Positions 17,481 through 25,865 of a stretch of DNA of 64,000 bases are shown piece by piece (position 1 is the stretch's first letter; each line of letters starts with the position of its first letter). The stretch is from NCBI GenBank assembly GCA_036343175.1, contig JAZASR010000009.1, forward strand, positions 1 through 64,000. The letters are read 5' to 3'. The notes beneath the pieces are model-generated. The model was given only the letters and a program-made list of their open reading frames with translations. It ran no database searches and was not told where the DNA came from. The DNA comes from JAEEJA01 sp036343175 (GTDB taxonomy: Bacteria > Bacillota > Clostridia > Lachnospirales > Lachnospiraceae). The translations under genes were made by a program, and so were the position numbers.

Positions 17481-18328
17481 TCATCTGCAAGAATTAAATT
17501 GCATTTTTTTAACATTAATCTTGCCAAAGCGACCCTCTGCTGCTCTCCACCGGATAAAGAATAGACTTTCTGGTTCAGCTTATCCTCCAGACCTACCATT
17601 TTTAAAGCATCTTCGATCGATATCTCCGTCCTACTCTTCCCGTGAATTTCTGAAGCAAGATCATATTCATCAATAAACTTACTGAATGAGGAGTCATTGA
17701 TCTTATACATGATATCTCTATCATATATCGTAATAAATGGATTACCGACTATATCTTTCTCAAGATAATTTTCCATCTTTAAATCCAAAGAATGCACTAT
17801 ATTCTTCTGATCCTTCAAAAAGAACGGAAGTATATAGCAGCATTTCTTTTCCATAGATGATGCATTCAGAGATTTGATCTCTTTGCATAAATACGTTAAA
17901 CTATTTTGATTTGCATAGATTATATCATTTTTGTAAGTGTCTCCCAGACTTACTAATCTGATCGGTTTAAATTCATTATAATTTTTCTCATAAAAAATTT
18001 CCTTTATTTTTGCATTATCCTCTAACGTTTTCTCGGGCTTTCCATCAATTCCTTCTCTGGGAATATAGCCAATATTTGTATAGTAATAATCCTTATAATT
18101 CTCAAAGAAATCTTCCTGAGAAATAAACTCCGCCGCTTCTCTGATTAATGTAAGATTCGTTGTTATCATAACAGCAACCAATATTACACTTAAGGTCCTT
18201 AATGCATATAATAATAAAACTACATATGATAATCTATCCCTGTAGATCTTCCGGATATCAAATCTAAAGAAAGACAGATACATGAATGAATTAACAACAG
18301 AAAAAATTATCAGTAATAAATAAAACAC
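17450..18328 (-). pseudogene. Chimeric remnant: membrane protein piece joined to ABC ATPase C-terminus
   Basis: 292-codon open frame with two parts. Residues 1-70 are two hydrophobic segments. Residues 70-230 are an AT-rich-coded soluble stretch resembling bacteriocin-associated integral membrane (DUF1430-type) proteins; that likeness is from memory. From about residue 240 it becomes the end of an ABC ATPase: signature LSGGEQQRVALARL, then Walker B LILADEPT. The expected GNLD D-loop and H-loop are missing, and the frame runs into junk (FMHITMK) at the junction. There is no Walker A anywhere in it. The only start is GTG at 18328; about 15 further codons are open upstream. It is best read as the product of internal deletions in a permease-ATPase operon. 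Confidence 0.7.
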
Positions 18329-18398
18329 TGATTCATAGAAGTCAGTATTAGCATAATTATAATATTTTTGTTATTGATATCTATCAGATCATTTTTTA

Positions 18399-18602
18399 TC
18401 ACAAAAAATGCATATTATTCGATTCAGCTGCAGATATTATATCATTCTTCATAATATCAGTATTAATACCAGGTTGATATATTATTGTTGTATAAGGTAT
18501 ATCGTTTGCAAAATTATCCAGATAAAATATACTTATTTCACTCATGAAAATTATTCCAATAAAAATCAAAATGAGAGATATTATAATCTTTATTCTTTTC
18601 AT
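18399..18602 (-). pseudogene. N-terminal fragment of a bacteriocin-associated-type membrane protein
   Basis: 67 codons from the ATG at 18602 (TTGGAGAG just upstream). One signal-anchor segment (IIISLILIFIGIIFM) is followed by an extracytoplasmic stretch that stops at a TGA after NNMHFL. A one-base shift at the run of T before that stop would extend the reading by about 20 plausible residues. A further shift leads into the 292-codon remnant at 17450-18328. The N-terminal pattern fits the start of the same membrane protein family. This region is clearly more AT-rich than its neighbours. Confidence 0.55.
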
Positions 18603-18678
18603 GAAACTCTCCAAGCTTCAATAATATAATTAAGAGATCCATTGCAGTGCGTAAAGAACCTCTTTAGTTTACTGTTAC

Positions 18679-19098
18679 TTATTTATTATAATGCATACGG
18701 TCACGGGCATCTGAAGGAGACTTTAAGGCCGGACATTCCGGCTTGGATCTTCCAAGAACATTTTCAAAATTACTTGCCATCTTCTTTTTGCAATTCTCGC
18801 AGAACCGGCCGGTCAGTATAGGCTTGCCGCATTTCTCGCAGCGAAGGTTTATGCCTGAGTCAGGACTCACAAGGACTAAACGCTCTTCACGGATCCACTT
18901 CTTTATGATCTGTACCGGAACATCAAGTTCTGTTGAGATCTTTTTTATAGTATTTTCAGGATGATCCCTGATATAATCCCGGACTGTCTCAAACTTGTCC
19001 TCTACCTTTTTCTGACACTCGGGACAGATAGCTGTACTGCCCTTTTCCGGATCGTAATTATACATCTTCCCGCACATTTTGCAATATCTTATATCCAT
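18679..19098 (-). CDS. yvyF: YvyF-like flagellar region protein (TIGR03826 type)
   Basis: 139 residues from the ATG at 19098 (MDIRYCKMCGKMYNY), which aligns with the usual MEIRNCPKC start; an ATG 30 bases upstream lies inside comFC. The N-terminal zinc ribbon has CKMC and CPEC. Next comes a helix-turn-helix-like part ending in IIKKWIREERL, then a second Cys cluster (CEKCGKPI, CENC). In B. subtilis yvyF follows comFC and precedes flgM in the late flagellar operon. Here it also follows comFC, but flgM and the hook genes do not come next; the decayed locus does. Confidence 0.8.
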   Translation of the reverse strand: MDIRYCKMCGKMYNYDPEKGSTAICPECQKKVEDKFETVRDYIRDHPENTIKKISTELDVPVQIIKKWIREERLVLVSPDSGINLRCEKCGKPILTGRFCENCKKKMASNFENVLGRSKPECPALKSPSDARDRMHYNK

Positions 19099-19112
19099 AT
19101 TAACACCCCCAA

Positions 19113-19859
19113 TTAAAGCTTCCCGCACGAAAGTACAATATAGTAAACATTCTCAACTCCTGCTTCCTTTAAGGCAAAGGAGCACTCGTCAAGAGTACTT
19201 CCGGTGGTCAGTATATCATCAATTATCATAACACTTTCGGGAATCTGGTTCAATAATTTATATTTCTTATTTACTTTGAAAGCTCCCTTTAGATTTTTTC
19301 TTCTTTCTTCACGATTAAGATCCTTCTGACGTCTTGTGAAGCGCTCTCTCACCAGCAGATCATCAAGTGAAGGGATGCAGGATTTTTCAGAAAGGCTGTC
19401 AGCAATAAGGGCCGCCTGATTGTAGTGACGCTCATCCATCCTTTTCTTATGGATGGGTACAGGAACTAACACATCCGGGTGAACTGATCTGATAAAATCC
19501 CCCTGGGAATAAAGTATCATATCCGCATAAGAATCAGCATATTCCTGCCTTCCGTAATACTTGAACTTAATGATAGACTGACGGATATATCTGTCATAAA
19601 GACAGGCTGACCTTCCGGCATCGAACTCGCGGTGAGAATCGGTACACAGTTCACAGTACTCGGCTTCTTCATCCAGAGGCCTGCCGCATTTCATACAGAA
19701 AGGCTCCCTGACGTAACGTATCTTATCGATACAGCCAGGGCATATGCCATGCTCTCCGACCGGCAGAGCTCCGTCGCAGATAGGACATCTGTGGGGATAA
19801 ATAAATGAGAGAAGTGCGTCCGCAGTCCTGCTTTTCTTAATTGCAGACTTTATATTCAC
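19113..19859 (-). CDS. comFC: ComF family amidophosphoribosyltransferase-like protein
   Basis: 248 residues from a GTG at 19859 with AAGGAGG nine bases upstream. The longer frame beginning at 19919 overlaps recD2 and lacks a site. It has N-terminal paired CxxC zinc motifs (CPICDG, CPGCID, CMKCGRP, CELC) and a phosphoribosyltransferase-type domain with VPVPIHKKR and the PRPP-like loop VMIIDDILTTGSTL. It functions in DNA uptake in competent species and is widely conserved elsewhere. It sits between recD2 and yvyF. No comFA is present. Confidence 0.92.
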   Translation of the reverse strand: MNIKSAIKKSRTADALLSFIYPHRCPICDGALPVGEHGICPGCIDKIRYVREPFCMKCGRPLDEEAEYCELCTDSHREFDAGRSACLYDRYIRQSIIKFKYYGRQEYADSYADMILYSQGDFIRSVHPDVLVPVPIHKKRMDERHYNQAALIADSLSEKSCIPSLDDLLVRERFTRRQKDLNREERRKNLKGAFKVNKKYKLLNQIPESVMIIDDILTTGSTLDECSFALKEAGVENVYYIVLSCGKL

Positions 19860-19875
19860 ATGAACCGCCCTCCTT

Positions 19876-22131
19876 CTATCTGTCCTCCGGCTCCAGCAGG
19901 TACAGAATACTGTCTGCAAGACCTGAATATCTCTTTCGTTCCTCGTTATTGGCTATCATAGCCTGCATGGTCTCTTCTGATCCTATGACAGATACACACC
20001 TGCGGGCACGTGTAACTGCCGTATACAGTATATTTCTGTTAAAAAGCATCCTTGGTCCGGTAAGCAGAGGCAGCAATACTGCAGGATATTCACTTCCCTG
20101 TGACTTGTGGATCGTTATGGCAAATGCAGGGACTATTTCATCCATTTCATTGAATGTATACTCCGTTATTTTATCGTCATCGAAAAGAACAGTTACTGTA
20201 TTTCCATCTTCGTCTATATCCTTTATGATGCCGCAATCTCCGTTAAATACACCTTTTCCCTCTTCTATACAGTCACCGTGACCGTTATATTTTTTCCAGA
20301 CCATCTGATAATTATTCTTTACCTGCATTATCTTGTCATTTTCACGGAAAATAAAATCATGAAATTCATGCTCCCGCTTTTTTTCTGAAGGCGGATTCAT
20401 ATATTTCTGCAGGACTTTATTCAGATTATTTACACCCAATACTCCTTCCTTCATAGGTGAAAGTACCTGAATATCATAAGGCTTTGCTCCTATATGCTTA
20501 GGCATATTTTTCATAATAACTGTAACAAGGGTCTGTATGATGCTTTCAGGGTCATTTCTGCTTATGACAAAAAAATCTGTATCCCTGTTAGTTACATTAA
20601 GGCTCTTTCCTTCATTTATCAGATGCGCAAACTTTATGATGTCGCTTTTAGCAGCCTGTCTGAATATTTTTTCAAGTCTTACCACATGACAGAAGTCCGC
20701 ATTTATCAGGTCCTTCAGAACATTCCCGGGACCGACCGAAGGAAGCTGGTTCGCGTCACCTGTAAGCACAAGTCTTGTACCCGGCACAACAGCCTTAAGC
20801 AAAGCATGCATAAGAAAGATATCGACCATAGACATCTCATCTATGATAACTACATCAGTCTCGAGCGGATTGTCCTCATTCCTCGCAAACATCTGGCCCG
20901 CGTTTTTCTCACTGTCAAGTCCGCCTGACGGCCCTGCGTTTATCTCAAGAAGTCTGTGTATTGTCTGAGCATCGCGGCCGGTGGCTTCTGTCATCCTTTT
21001 TGCGGCACGTCCGGTAGGAGCAGCCAGCAATATCTCTTCGCCAAGCTTTTCAAGCACATAGATTATCGCCTTTATAGCAGTTGTCTTGCCGGTTCCCGGA
21101 CCGCCTGTAATAATGGTCACACCATGGCCAACGACCTGCCTTACCGCTTCGCACTGTATATCATCAAGTTCAATATTCATTACCCTCTCTGCTTCAGATA
21201 TCAGAAGATCCACCTGAGGCTCATTTATTTTTATTTCGGTATTCAGATCTATTATCATCTTCGCTGTATTGAGCTCGATATTGTACATGAGGGATGTATA
21301 TATAATGCGGCCCCTGTCGGTATCAACTGCTGTGATCCTGTCTCCCATGCACATAAGATCAAGGATCCCGGAAATAGTCTCCGTATCTACATTTAATACT
21401 CCGGCAGCATCACGAATAAGCTCCTCTTCCGGGAGATAACAGTTGCCCTGCCCATATGACAGATTGAGTGTATAAAGCACACCGCTCTCAAGTCTGTATG
21501 TCGAATCCTCGCTGATACCTACCGCCTGGGCGATCTTGTCCGCAGTCTTAAACCCGACACCCTCGATATCGTCAACCAGCTTATATGGATTTCTCTCCAC
21601 GATATCATACATCGATTCTCCATATTTTTCGTATATCTTTACTGCCAGGTTCATAGGCACCGAATACTTCTGCAGATAGACACAGGCAGACCTCAGAGCT
21701 CTCTTCTCACCGAACTGCTCAGCGATCTTCCTTGCCTTTGCTTCACTTATTCCCCTGATCTCAGCAAGCCTCTCCGGGGATCTCTCCATGATATTGAATG
21801 TGTCTTTGCCGAACTTCTTTACTATTCTCTTTGCAAGTGCCTCTCCAATGCCCTTGATGGCGCCGGAAGATAAATACTTTTCTATTGCCGCCTTATTCTG
21901 CGGGCGTACAGTCTCATAGGAATCTATCTTTATCTGCGGGCCGTATTCACGATGATCGACCATATGGCCCTTAAGTCTTATATATTCTCCTGCATTGATC
22001 GACGGAAAGTTTCCGGTGCAGGTGATCTCCTCTCCGGAATCCGCCTCAGATAGAGAAAGGACAGTAAATCCAGTCTCAGGACTGTGAAATACTATCCTCT
22101 CTATGTAGCCTTCGTATGTTTCGTCTCCCAT
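19876..22131 (-). CDS. recD2: RecD2-type DNA helicase (SF1B)
   Basis: 751-residue ATP-dependent 5'-3' helicase not associated with RecBC. The N-terminal OB-like part and helix-hairpin-helix repeats (GIGEALAKRIVKKFG and GISEAKARKIAEQFG regions) are followed by Walker A GGPGTGKTT near residue 343, Walker B VVIIDEMSMVD, the GDANQLPSVGPG motif, and motif VI-like LYTAVTRARRCV near the C-terminus. It acts in replication fork maintenance and mismatch-related repair in Bacillus. It starts one base after the flgJ-like gene ends, so it is co-transcribed with the flagellar genes. Confidence 0.95.
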   Translation of the reverse strand: MGDETYEGYIERIVFHSPETGFTVLSLSEADSGEEITCTGNFPSINAGEYIRLKGHMVDHREYGPQIKIDSYETVRPQNKAAIEKYLSSGAIKGIGEALAKRIVKKFGKDTFNIMERSPERLAEIRGISEAKARKIAEQFGEKRALRSACVYLQKYSVPMNLAVKIYEKYGESMYDIVERNPYKLVDDIEGVGFKTADKIAQAVGISEDSTYRLESGVLYTLNLSYGQGNCYLPEEELIRDAAGVLNVDTETISGILDLMCMGDRITAVDTDRGRIIYTSLMYNIELNTAKMIIDLNTEIKINEPQVDLLISEAERVMNIELDDIQCEAVRQVVGHGVTIITGGPGTGKTTAIKAIIYVLEKLGEEILLAAPTGRAAKRMTEATGRDAQTIHRLLEINAGPSGGLDSEKNAGQMFARNEDNPLETDVVIIDEMSMVDIFLMHALLKAVVPGTRLVLTGDANQLPSVGPGNVLKDLINADFCHVVRLEKIFRQAAKSDIIKFAHLINEGKSLNVTNRDTDFFVISRNDPESIIQTLVTVIMKNMPKHIGAKPYDIQVLSPMKEGVLGVNNLNKVLQKYMNPPSEKKREHEFHDFIFRENDKIMQVKNNYQMVWKKYNGHGDCIEEGKGVFNGDCGIIKDIDEDGNTVTVLFDDDKITEYTFNEMDEIVPAFAITIHKSQGSEYPAVLLPLLTGPRMLFNRNILYTAVTRARRCVSVIGSEETMQAMIANNEERKRYSGLADSILYLLEPEDR

Positions 22132-22644
22132 TTATACCTCTGAATTTCCGCTCATAATAGCCGGGTCAGGCTCTTCTCCCATATTGCGCTTCATGGACTC
22201 ATAAAGCTGTCTGGCAAGCCCTATGCCGCCGTTATTGTCAGTAAGGATCTTAGAATACTCTTCCGTAAGCTTATCGCCGAATACAGACATGTACTCGCCC
22301 TGCATGATTTCGTCATCAGGAAGAAGAGCCTTGCGTTCATTTTCAAGCACCTTCTGTACAAAGTAGGATTCAAAGCTCTTGCAGGCATCGTATAGTTCCT
22401 GATCATCGGTATCCCTGTCAAGAGATCTGATCTTAGAAGAGAGGGCATCAGCCTGCGCTCCCGAAACTGCCGATGAAGCGCTGCTTAAAGAATCTGACAT
22501 GCCGGCAGTATACCCGGGCATGCCCGACAGGCTGTCTGCATCCGTAACTCCGGAATTCAAGCCGGAATTATTTGAAGAAGTAAGTGCACTCACAGTATTA
22601 AGCATATTCGAATAAGAATTTCCCGAAATACCAGATATATCCAT
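22132..22644 (-). CDS. Rod-binding protein, FlgJ N-terminal domain type
   Basis: 170 residues. The first 75 or so are Ser/Gly/Asn-rich and variable. Residues 85-160 match the rod-binding domain (ACKSFESYFVQKVLENERKA ... YMSVFGDKLTEEYSKILTDN and GIGLARQLYESMKRN). There is no muramidase domain, as expected in Firmicutes. It is two bases from flhP and one from recD2, so it is in the flagellar transcript. It is probably exported with or capping the rod during assembly. Confidence 0.85.
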   Translation of the reverse strand: MDISGISGNSYSNMLNTVSALTSSNNSGLNSGVTDADSLSGMPGYTAGMSDSLSSASSAVSGAQADALSSKIRSLDRDTDDQELYDACKSFESYFVQKVLENERKALLPDDEIMQGEYMSVFGDKLTEEYSKILTDNNGGIGLARQLYESMKRNMGEEPDPAIMSGNSEV

Positions 22645-22646
22645 AA

Positions 22647-23468
22647 TTATCTCCTCAGGTTATTTGCCTGCTGCAGCATCTCGTCGGATGCTGTGATCGC
22701 CTTTGAGTTCATTTCATATGCACGCTGAGTAATGATCATATCGACCATTTCATCAGCTGCCTGCACATTGGAGCGCTCAAGATAGCCATTCTTAATGATA
22801 GACCTGTCAAGATTCTGGTCGATCCCCTCGATCCTGGCCGCACCGGATGCAGCAGTCTCTTTAAAATAGCTTTCACCCATCTTATCCATACCGCCGGGGT
22901 TATTGAACTGCGCCATACCTATCTGCTGGCCTGTATATTGCGGATTGCCGTTCTCATCCCTGTACATTACCTTGCCATATCTGTCAAATGTCACCTTTGT
23001 CAGGTCCACTTTAGTAGTATCGAAAGTAATAGGCTGCTGATTCATATCAAGAACTGCATAACCTTCGCTTGTCGAAAGCTGATATTCATTTTCAGAAAGC
23101 TCAGCCATATTGAAATGGCCGTTTCTTGTATATTGAACAGAGCCGTCAGGCATCTGGATCATGAAGAAGCCCTTACCCTGAACAGCAAAATCATAATCGC
23201 CTTCCGTATCCTCGAACTCTCCCTGAGCGAAATTAGTAGAGATCGAAGAAACATATGTACCAAGGCCTATCTGTTCACCGATGGGCTTTCTGTTCCCGTC
23301 AGTATCATAGGTTTCCTTCTGTACAGTCTGATAAAGGAGGGTCTCAAAACCGGCTGTCTCCTTCTTATAGCCTGTAGTATTGATATTTGAAAGATTGTTA
23401 GCTACAGTATCCATGCTGGTCTGCTGGGCCTTCATACCTGAAGCCGCAGTCCAAAGTGCTCTCATCAT
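22647..23468 (-). CDS. flhP: Flagellar basal-body rod protein, FlgG family (FlhP-like)
   Basis: 273 residues from the ATG at 23468, with AAAGGAAG upstream. The longer frame reaching 23558 has no site and a non-flagellar N-terminus. It has the N-terminal rod motif ALWTAASGMKAQQTSMDTVANNLSNINTTGYK, a central FAVQGKGFFMI, and C-terminal EMVDMIITQRAYEMNSKAI. It is exported by the flagellar type III system and forms the distal rod. The downstream position after flhO mirrors mbl-flhO-flhP of B. subtilis. Confidence 0.92.
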   Translation of the reverse strand: MMRALWTAASGMKAQQTSMDTVANNLSNINTTGYKKETAGFETLLYQTVQKETYDTDGNRKPIGEQIGLGTYVSSISTNFAQGEFEDTEGDYDFAVQGKGFFMIQMPDGSVQYTRNGHFNMAELSENEYQLSTSEGYAVLDMNQQPITFDTTKVDLTKVTFDRYGKVMYRDENGNPQYTGQQIGMAQFNNPGGMDKMGESYFKETAASGAARIEGIDQNLDRSIIKNGYLERSNVQAADEMVDMIITQRAYEMNSKAITASDEMLQQANNLRR

Positions 23469-23594
23469 AATGGCATCTTCCTTTCGTGATCTAATGACAT
23501 ATACCTGACCCGATAAAGCGTAATGCACGATATCCAAATAACTTAAATATCCATGCACAGCAGATCGAATCGCAAATTATCCTGAAAAGTCATA

Positions 23595-24380
23595 TCAGCT
23601 TCCGACAGCTCCTACCTTATTTGCTGCCTGCTGATTCAGGTCATCCTCTGCCTGGATCATCTTCTGACCTGCCTCATAAGCTCTGGTGACCGTTATCATC
23701 TGAACCATCTCATCGATAACATTAACATTGGACTGTTCAGTATATCCCTGAATTATCTGGGTATCAGGATCCGGATCCTTCTCTGCAGCTCCCTGCACAG
23801 TATCATAGAAATTATCGCCGTAGAGCTTAAGATAATTATAATCTTCAAAATCGCTGATCTTAACCTTGTCGATCAGCTGGTTATCAGCATAGATATCGCC
23901 ATTACGCTTAATTGCCACATCTGCTGCATCTGTCGGTATCTTTATATCGCCGCCCTTGCCCTGAAGACGGTTTCCATCCTTATCTACAAGGTACCCCTCA
24001 TTTGTCCTGGCAAAGTGTCCGTTCCTGCCATAATATATCTTTTCATTGCCGGCTTTATCAGTGACTCTGATATTAAAAAAACCTTTGCCTGCGATCGCAA
24101 GGTCATAAGGCATCTCTGTCTGCCGGAGTGAACCCTGATCCCAGTTCTGATAAGTCTCTCCTATCTTGACACCCGGATTGAGGGTCCCTATAGAATGATC
24201 CACAAAGCCATTGGAGCCGTCGCGGATCTTTATGGCAAGGTAATCCTTGAATGACTGGCTGACGGTACTTTCTTCCTTGTATCCTACAGTTGTAGAATTA
24301 GCCAGATTGTTGGAAATCACATCCAGCCTGTTCTGCTCGTTGATCATGCCTGTGTAGGCTGTATATAAACCTCTTACCAT
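23595..24380 (-). CDS. flhO: Flagellar basal-body rod protein, FlgF/FlgG family (FlhO-like)
   Basis: 261 residues. It has N-terminal LYTAYTGMINEQNRLDVISNNLANSTTVGYK, central LAIAGKGFFNI and C-terminal EMVQMITVTRAYEAGQKMIQ. It is exported through the flagellar secretion system as proximal rod. It is the first gene of the flhO-flhP-flgJ-recD2-comFC-yvyF run, and a perfect sigma-D promoter lies about 105 bp upstream. Its ribosome site is AAAGGAG. Confidence 0.92.
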   Translation of the reverse strand: MVRGLYTAYTGMINEQNRLDVISNNLANSTTVGYKEESTVSQSFKDYLAIKIRDGSNGFVDHSIGTLNPGVKIGETYQNWDQGSLRQTEMPYDLAIAGKGFFNIRVTDKAGNEKIYYGRNGHFARTNEGYLVDKDGNRLQGKGGDIKIPTDAADVAIKRNGDIYADNQLIDKVKISDFEDYNYLKLYGDNFYDTVQGAAEKDPDPDTQIIQGYTEQSNVNVIDEMVQMITVTRAYEAGQKMIQAEDDLNQQAANKVGAVGS

Positions 24381-24732
24381 GCGGTCTCCTTTCAGTCTTA
24401 AGATAAATATAAGCTCATGAAGCTTTAAAGCCCTTAAATATAAGGCCTCACCGCCTCATACTGAATAAGCAATAATATTCTTAATCTATATCGGCATATT
24501 ATAGATATTCTTTAATATTGGTTTTTGAAGGACTTTATGATCTAAAGAAAATATACCATATAAATTTTTAATAAGAAAGACAGGAACCACTATTTCTAAT
24601 GATTACTGTCTCAAGAGATAAAGTTCTGAATTTTATTTGTGAAAATAAGTGAATATCAGCTGACTTAAAGTTATCCGGTTCCTAAGCATGATACTTCTAT
24701 AATGCAGCAGATACAGCACTCAGATCCAGATA
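24381..24732. other. Intergenic region between mbl and flhO
   Basis: 352 bp without a gene. It contains the sigma-D promoter at 24488-24514 and is otherwise AT-rich. No clear terminator for mbl was found, so some read-through into flhO is possible. Confidence 0.7.
24488..24514 (-). promoter_or_regulatory. Sigma-D (sigma-28) promoter of the flhO operon
   Basis: On the minus strand: TAAA (24511-24514), exactly 15 bp, GCCGATAT (24488-24495). This is a full match to the motility sigma factor consensus TAAA-N15-GCCGATAT. Transcription would start near 24482, about 100 nt before flhO. Confidence 0.88.
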
Positions 24733-25737
24733 TCACTCATCATCCGGATCCTCATGCTTCTCGCTTAAGAAGTCAACGTACTTGCCGGTTCCGATAGCTA
24801 CACATAGCATAGGCTCATCAGCAACAATAGTATTGATGCCGGTCTTCTCAGCAATAAGCTCATCGAGGCCATAGAGGAGTGAACCGCCGCCAGTAAGAAC
24901 GATCCCTCTGTTGGATACATCGGCTGCAAGTTCCGGCGGTGTCTTCTCAAGTACTGAGTGAACCGCATCCACTATCTGTGATGTGGCCTCTGAAAGTGCT
25001 TCAAGTGTCTCTTCAGAAGATACCTCAATAGTCTTTGGAAGTCCTGTTACAAGGTTGCGGCCTCTTACATCCATGGTGATGATCTCAGGTCTCTTGTAGG
25101 CTGATCCTATATTTATCTTGATCTCCTCAGCTGTTCTCTCACCGATAAGAAGGTTATGAGCTTTTCTCATGTAGCGGACAAGGGCTTCATCGAAGTCATC
25201 GCCGGCTACCTTTATAGATGCGCTTACTACCGTGCCGCCGAGTGAAATGACTGCTATATCAGATGTACCGCCGCCTATATCGACTACCATGTTTCCGCAT
25301 GGCTTGGAAATATCAATACCTGCACCGATAGCTGCAGCTACAGGCTCCTCGATGATGCGGACTTCACGGGCACCTGCCTCATATGTTGCTTCCTCAACTG
25401 CTCTCTTCTCAACTTCTGTTGCTCCCGAAGGTACGCAGACAGAAATCCTCGGCTTTCTGAACCTTGCTCTTCCTGCCGCCTTCTGTATGAAATATCTGAG
25501 CATCTTCTCTGTGACAGTGTAGCTTGAAACCACACCCTGTCTTAATGGTCTTACTGCTACTATATTTCCGGGAGTACGGCCGAGCATGAGCCTTGCTTCA
25601 GAACCAATAGCCTTGATCTTATTGGTATTACGGTCAAATGCTACTACAGATGGCTCACGGAGTACTACCCCCTTGCCTTTTATATATACAAGTACATTAG
25701 CTGTACCAAGATCTATTCCAATATCGCCGACTGCCAT
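24733..25737 (-). CDS. mbl: Rod shape-determining protein, MreB/Mbl family
   Basis: Bacterial actin that guides cell wall elongation at the inner membrane face. It has 334 residues with actin-fold phosphate loops DIGIDLGTANVLVY, VVDIGGGTSDIAVISLGG and the adenosine motif IVLTGGGSLLYGLDE. The N-terminus MAVGDIGIDLGTANVL and the position upstream of flhO-flhP match Mbl rather than the mreBCD operon gene; no mreC or mreD is nearby. The C-terminus has an acidic tail. Its own promoter is at 25776-25803. Confidence 0.9.
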   Translation of the reverse strand: MAVGDIGIDLGTANVLVYIKGKGVVLREPSVVAFDRNTNKIKAIGSEARLMLGRTPGNIVAVRPLRQGVVSSYTVTEKMLRYFIQKAAGRARFRKPRISVCVPSGATEVEKRAVEEATYEAGAREVRIIEEPVAAAIGAGIDISKPCGNMVVDIGGGTSDIAVISLGGTVVSASIKVAGDDFDEALVRYMRKAHNLLIGERTAEEIKINIGSAYKRPEIITMDVRGRNLVTGLPKTIEVSSEETLEALSEATSQIVDAVHSVLEKTPPELAADVSNRGIVLTGGGSLLYGLDELIAEKTGINTIVADEPMLCVAIGTGKYVDFLSEKHEDPDDE

Positions 25738-25775
25738 AAAAAATATCCTCCATTCATTTAAGCATACGTGAGATT

Positions 25776-25803
25776 ATTATATACTATTTTCTGCAAATAT
25801 CAA
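25776..25803 (-). promoter_or_regulatory. mbl promoter
   Basis: Minus-strand -35 TTGATA (25798-25803), 16-bp spacer, -10 TATAAT (25776-25781), about 35 nt before the start codon. Confidence 0.65.
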
Positions 25804-25865
25804 AGTATTTTTTATTAAGCGCTTTTATTGCTCTGCAAATCATTATTCTGTCAGTTCACTTTGCA

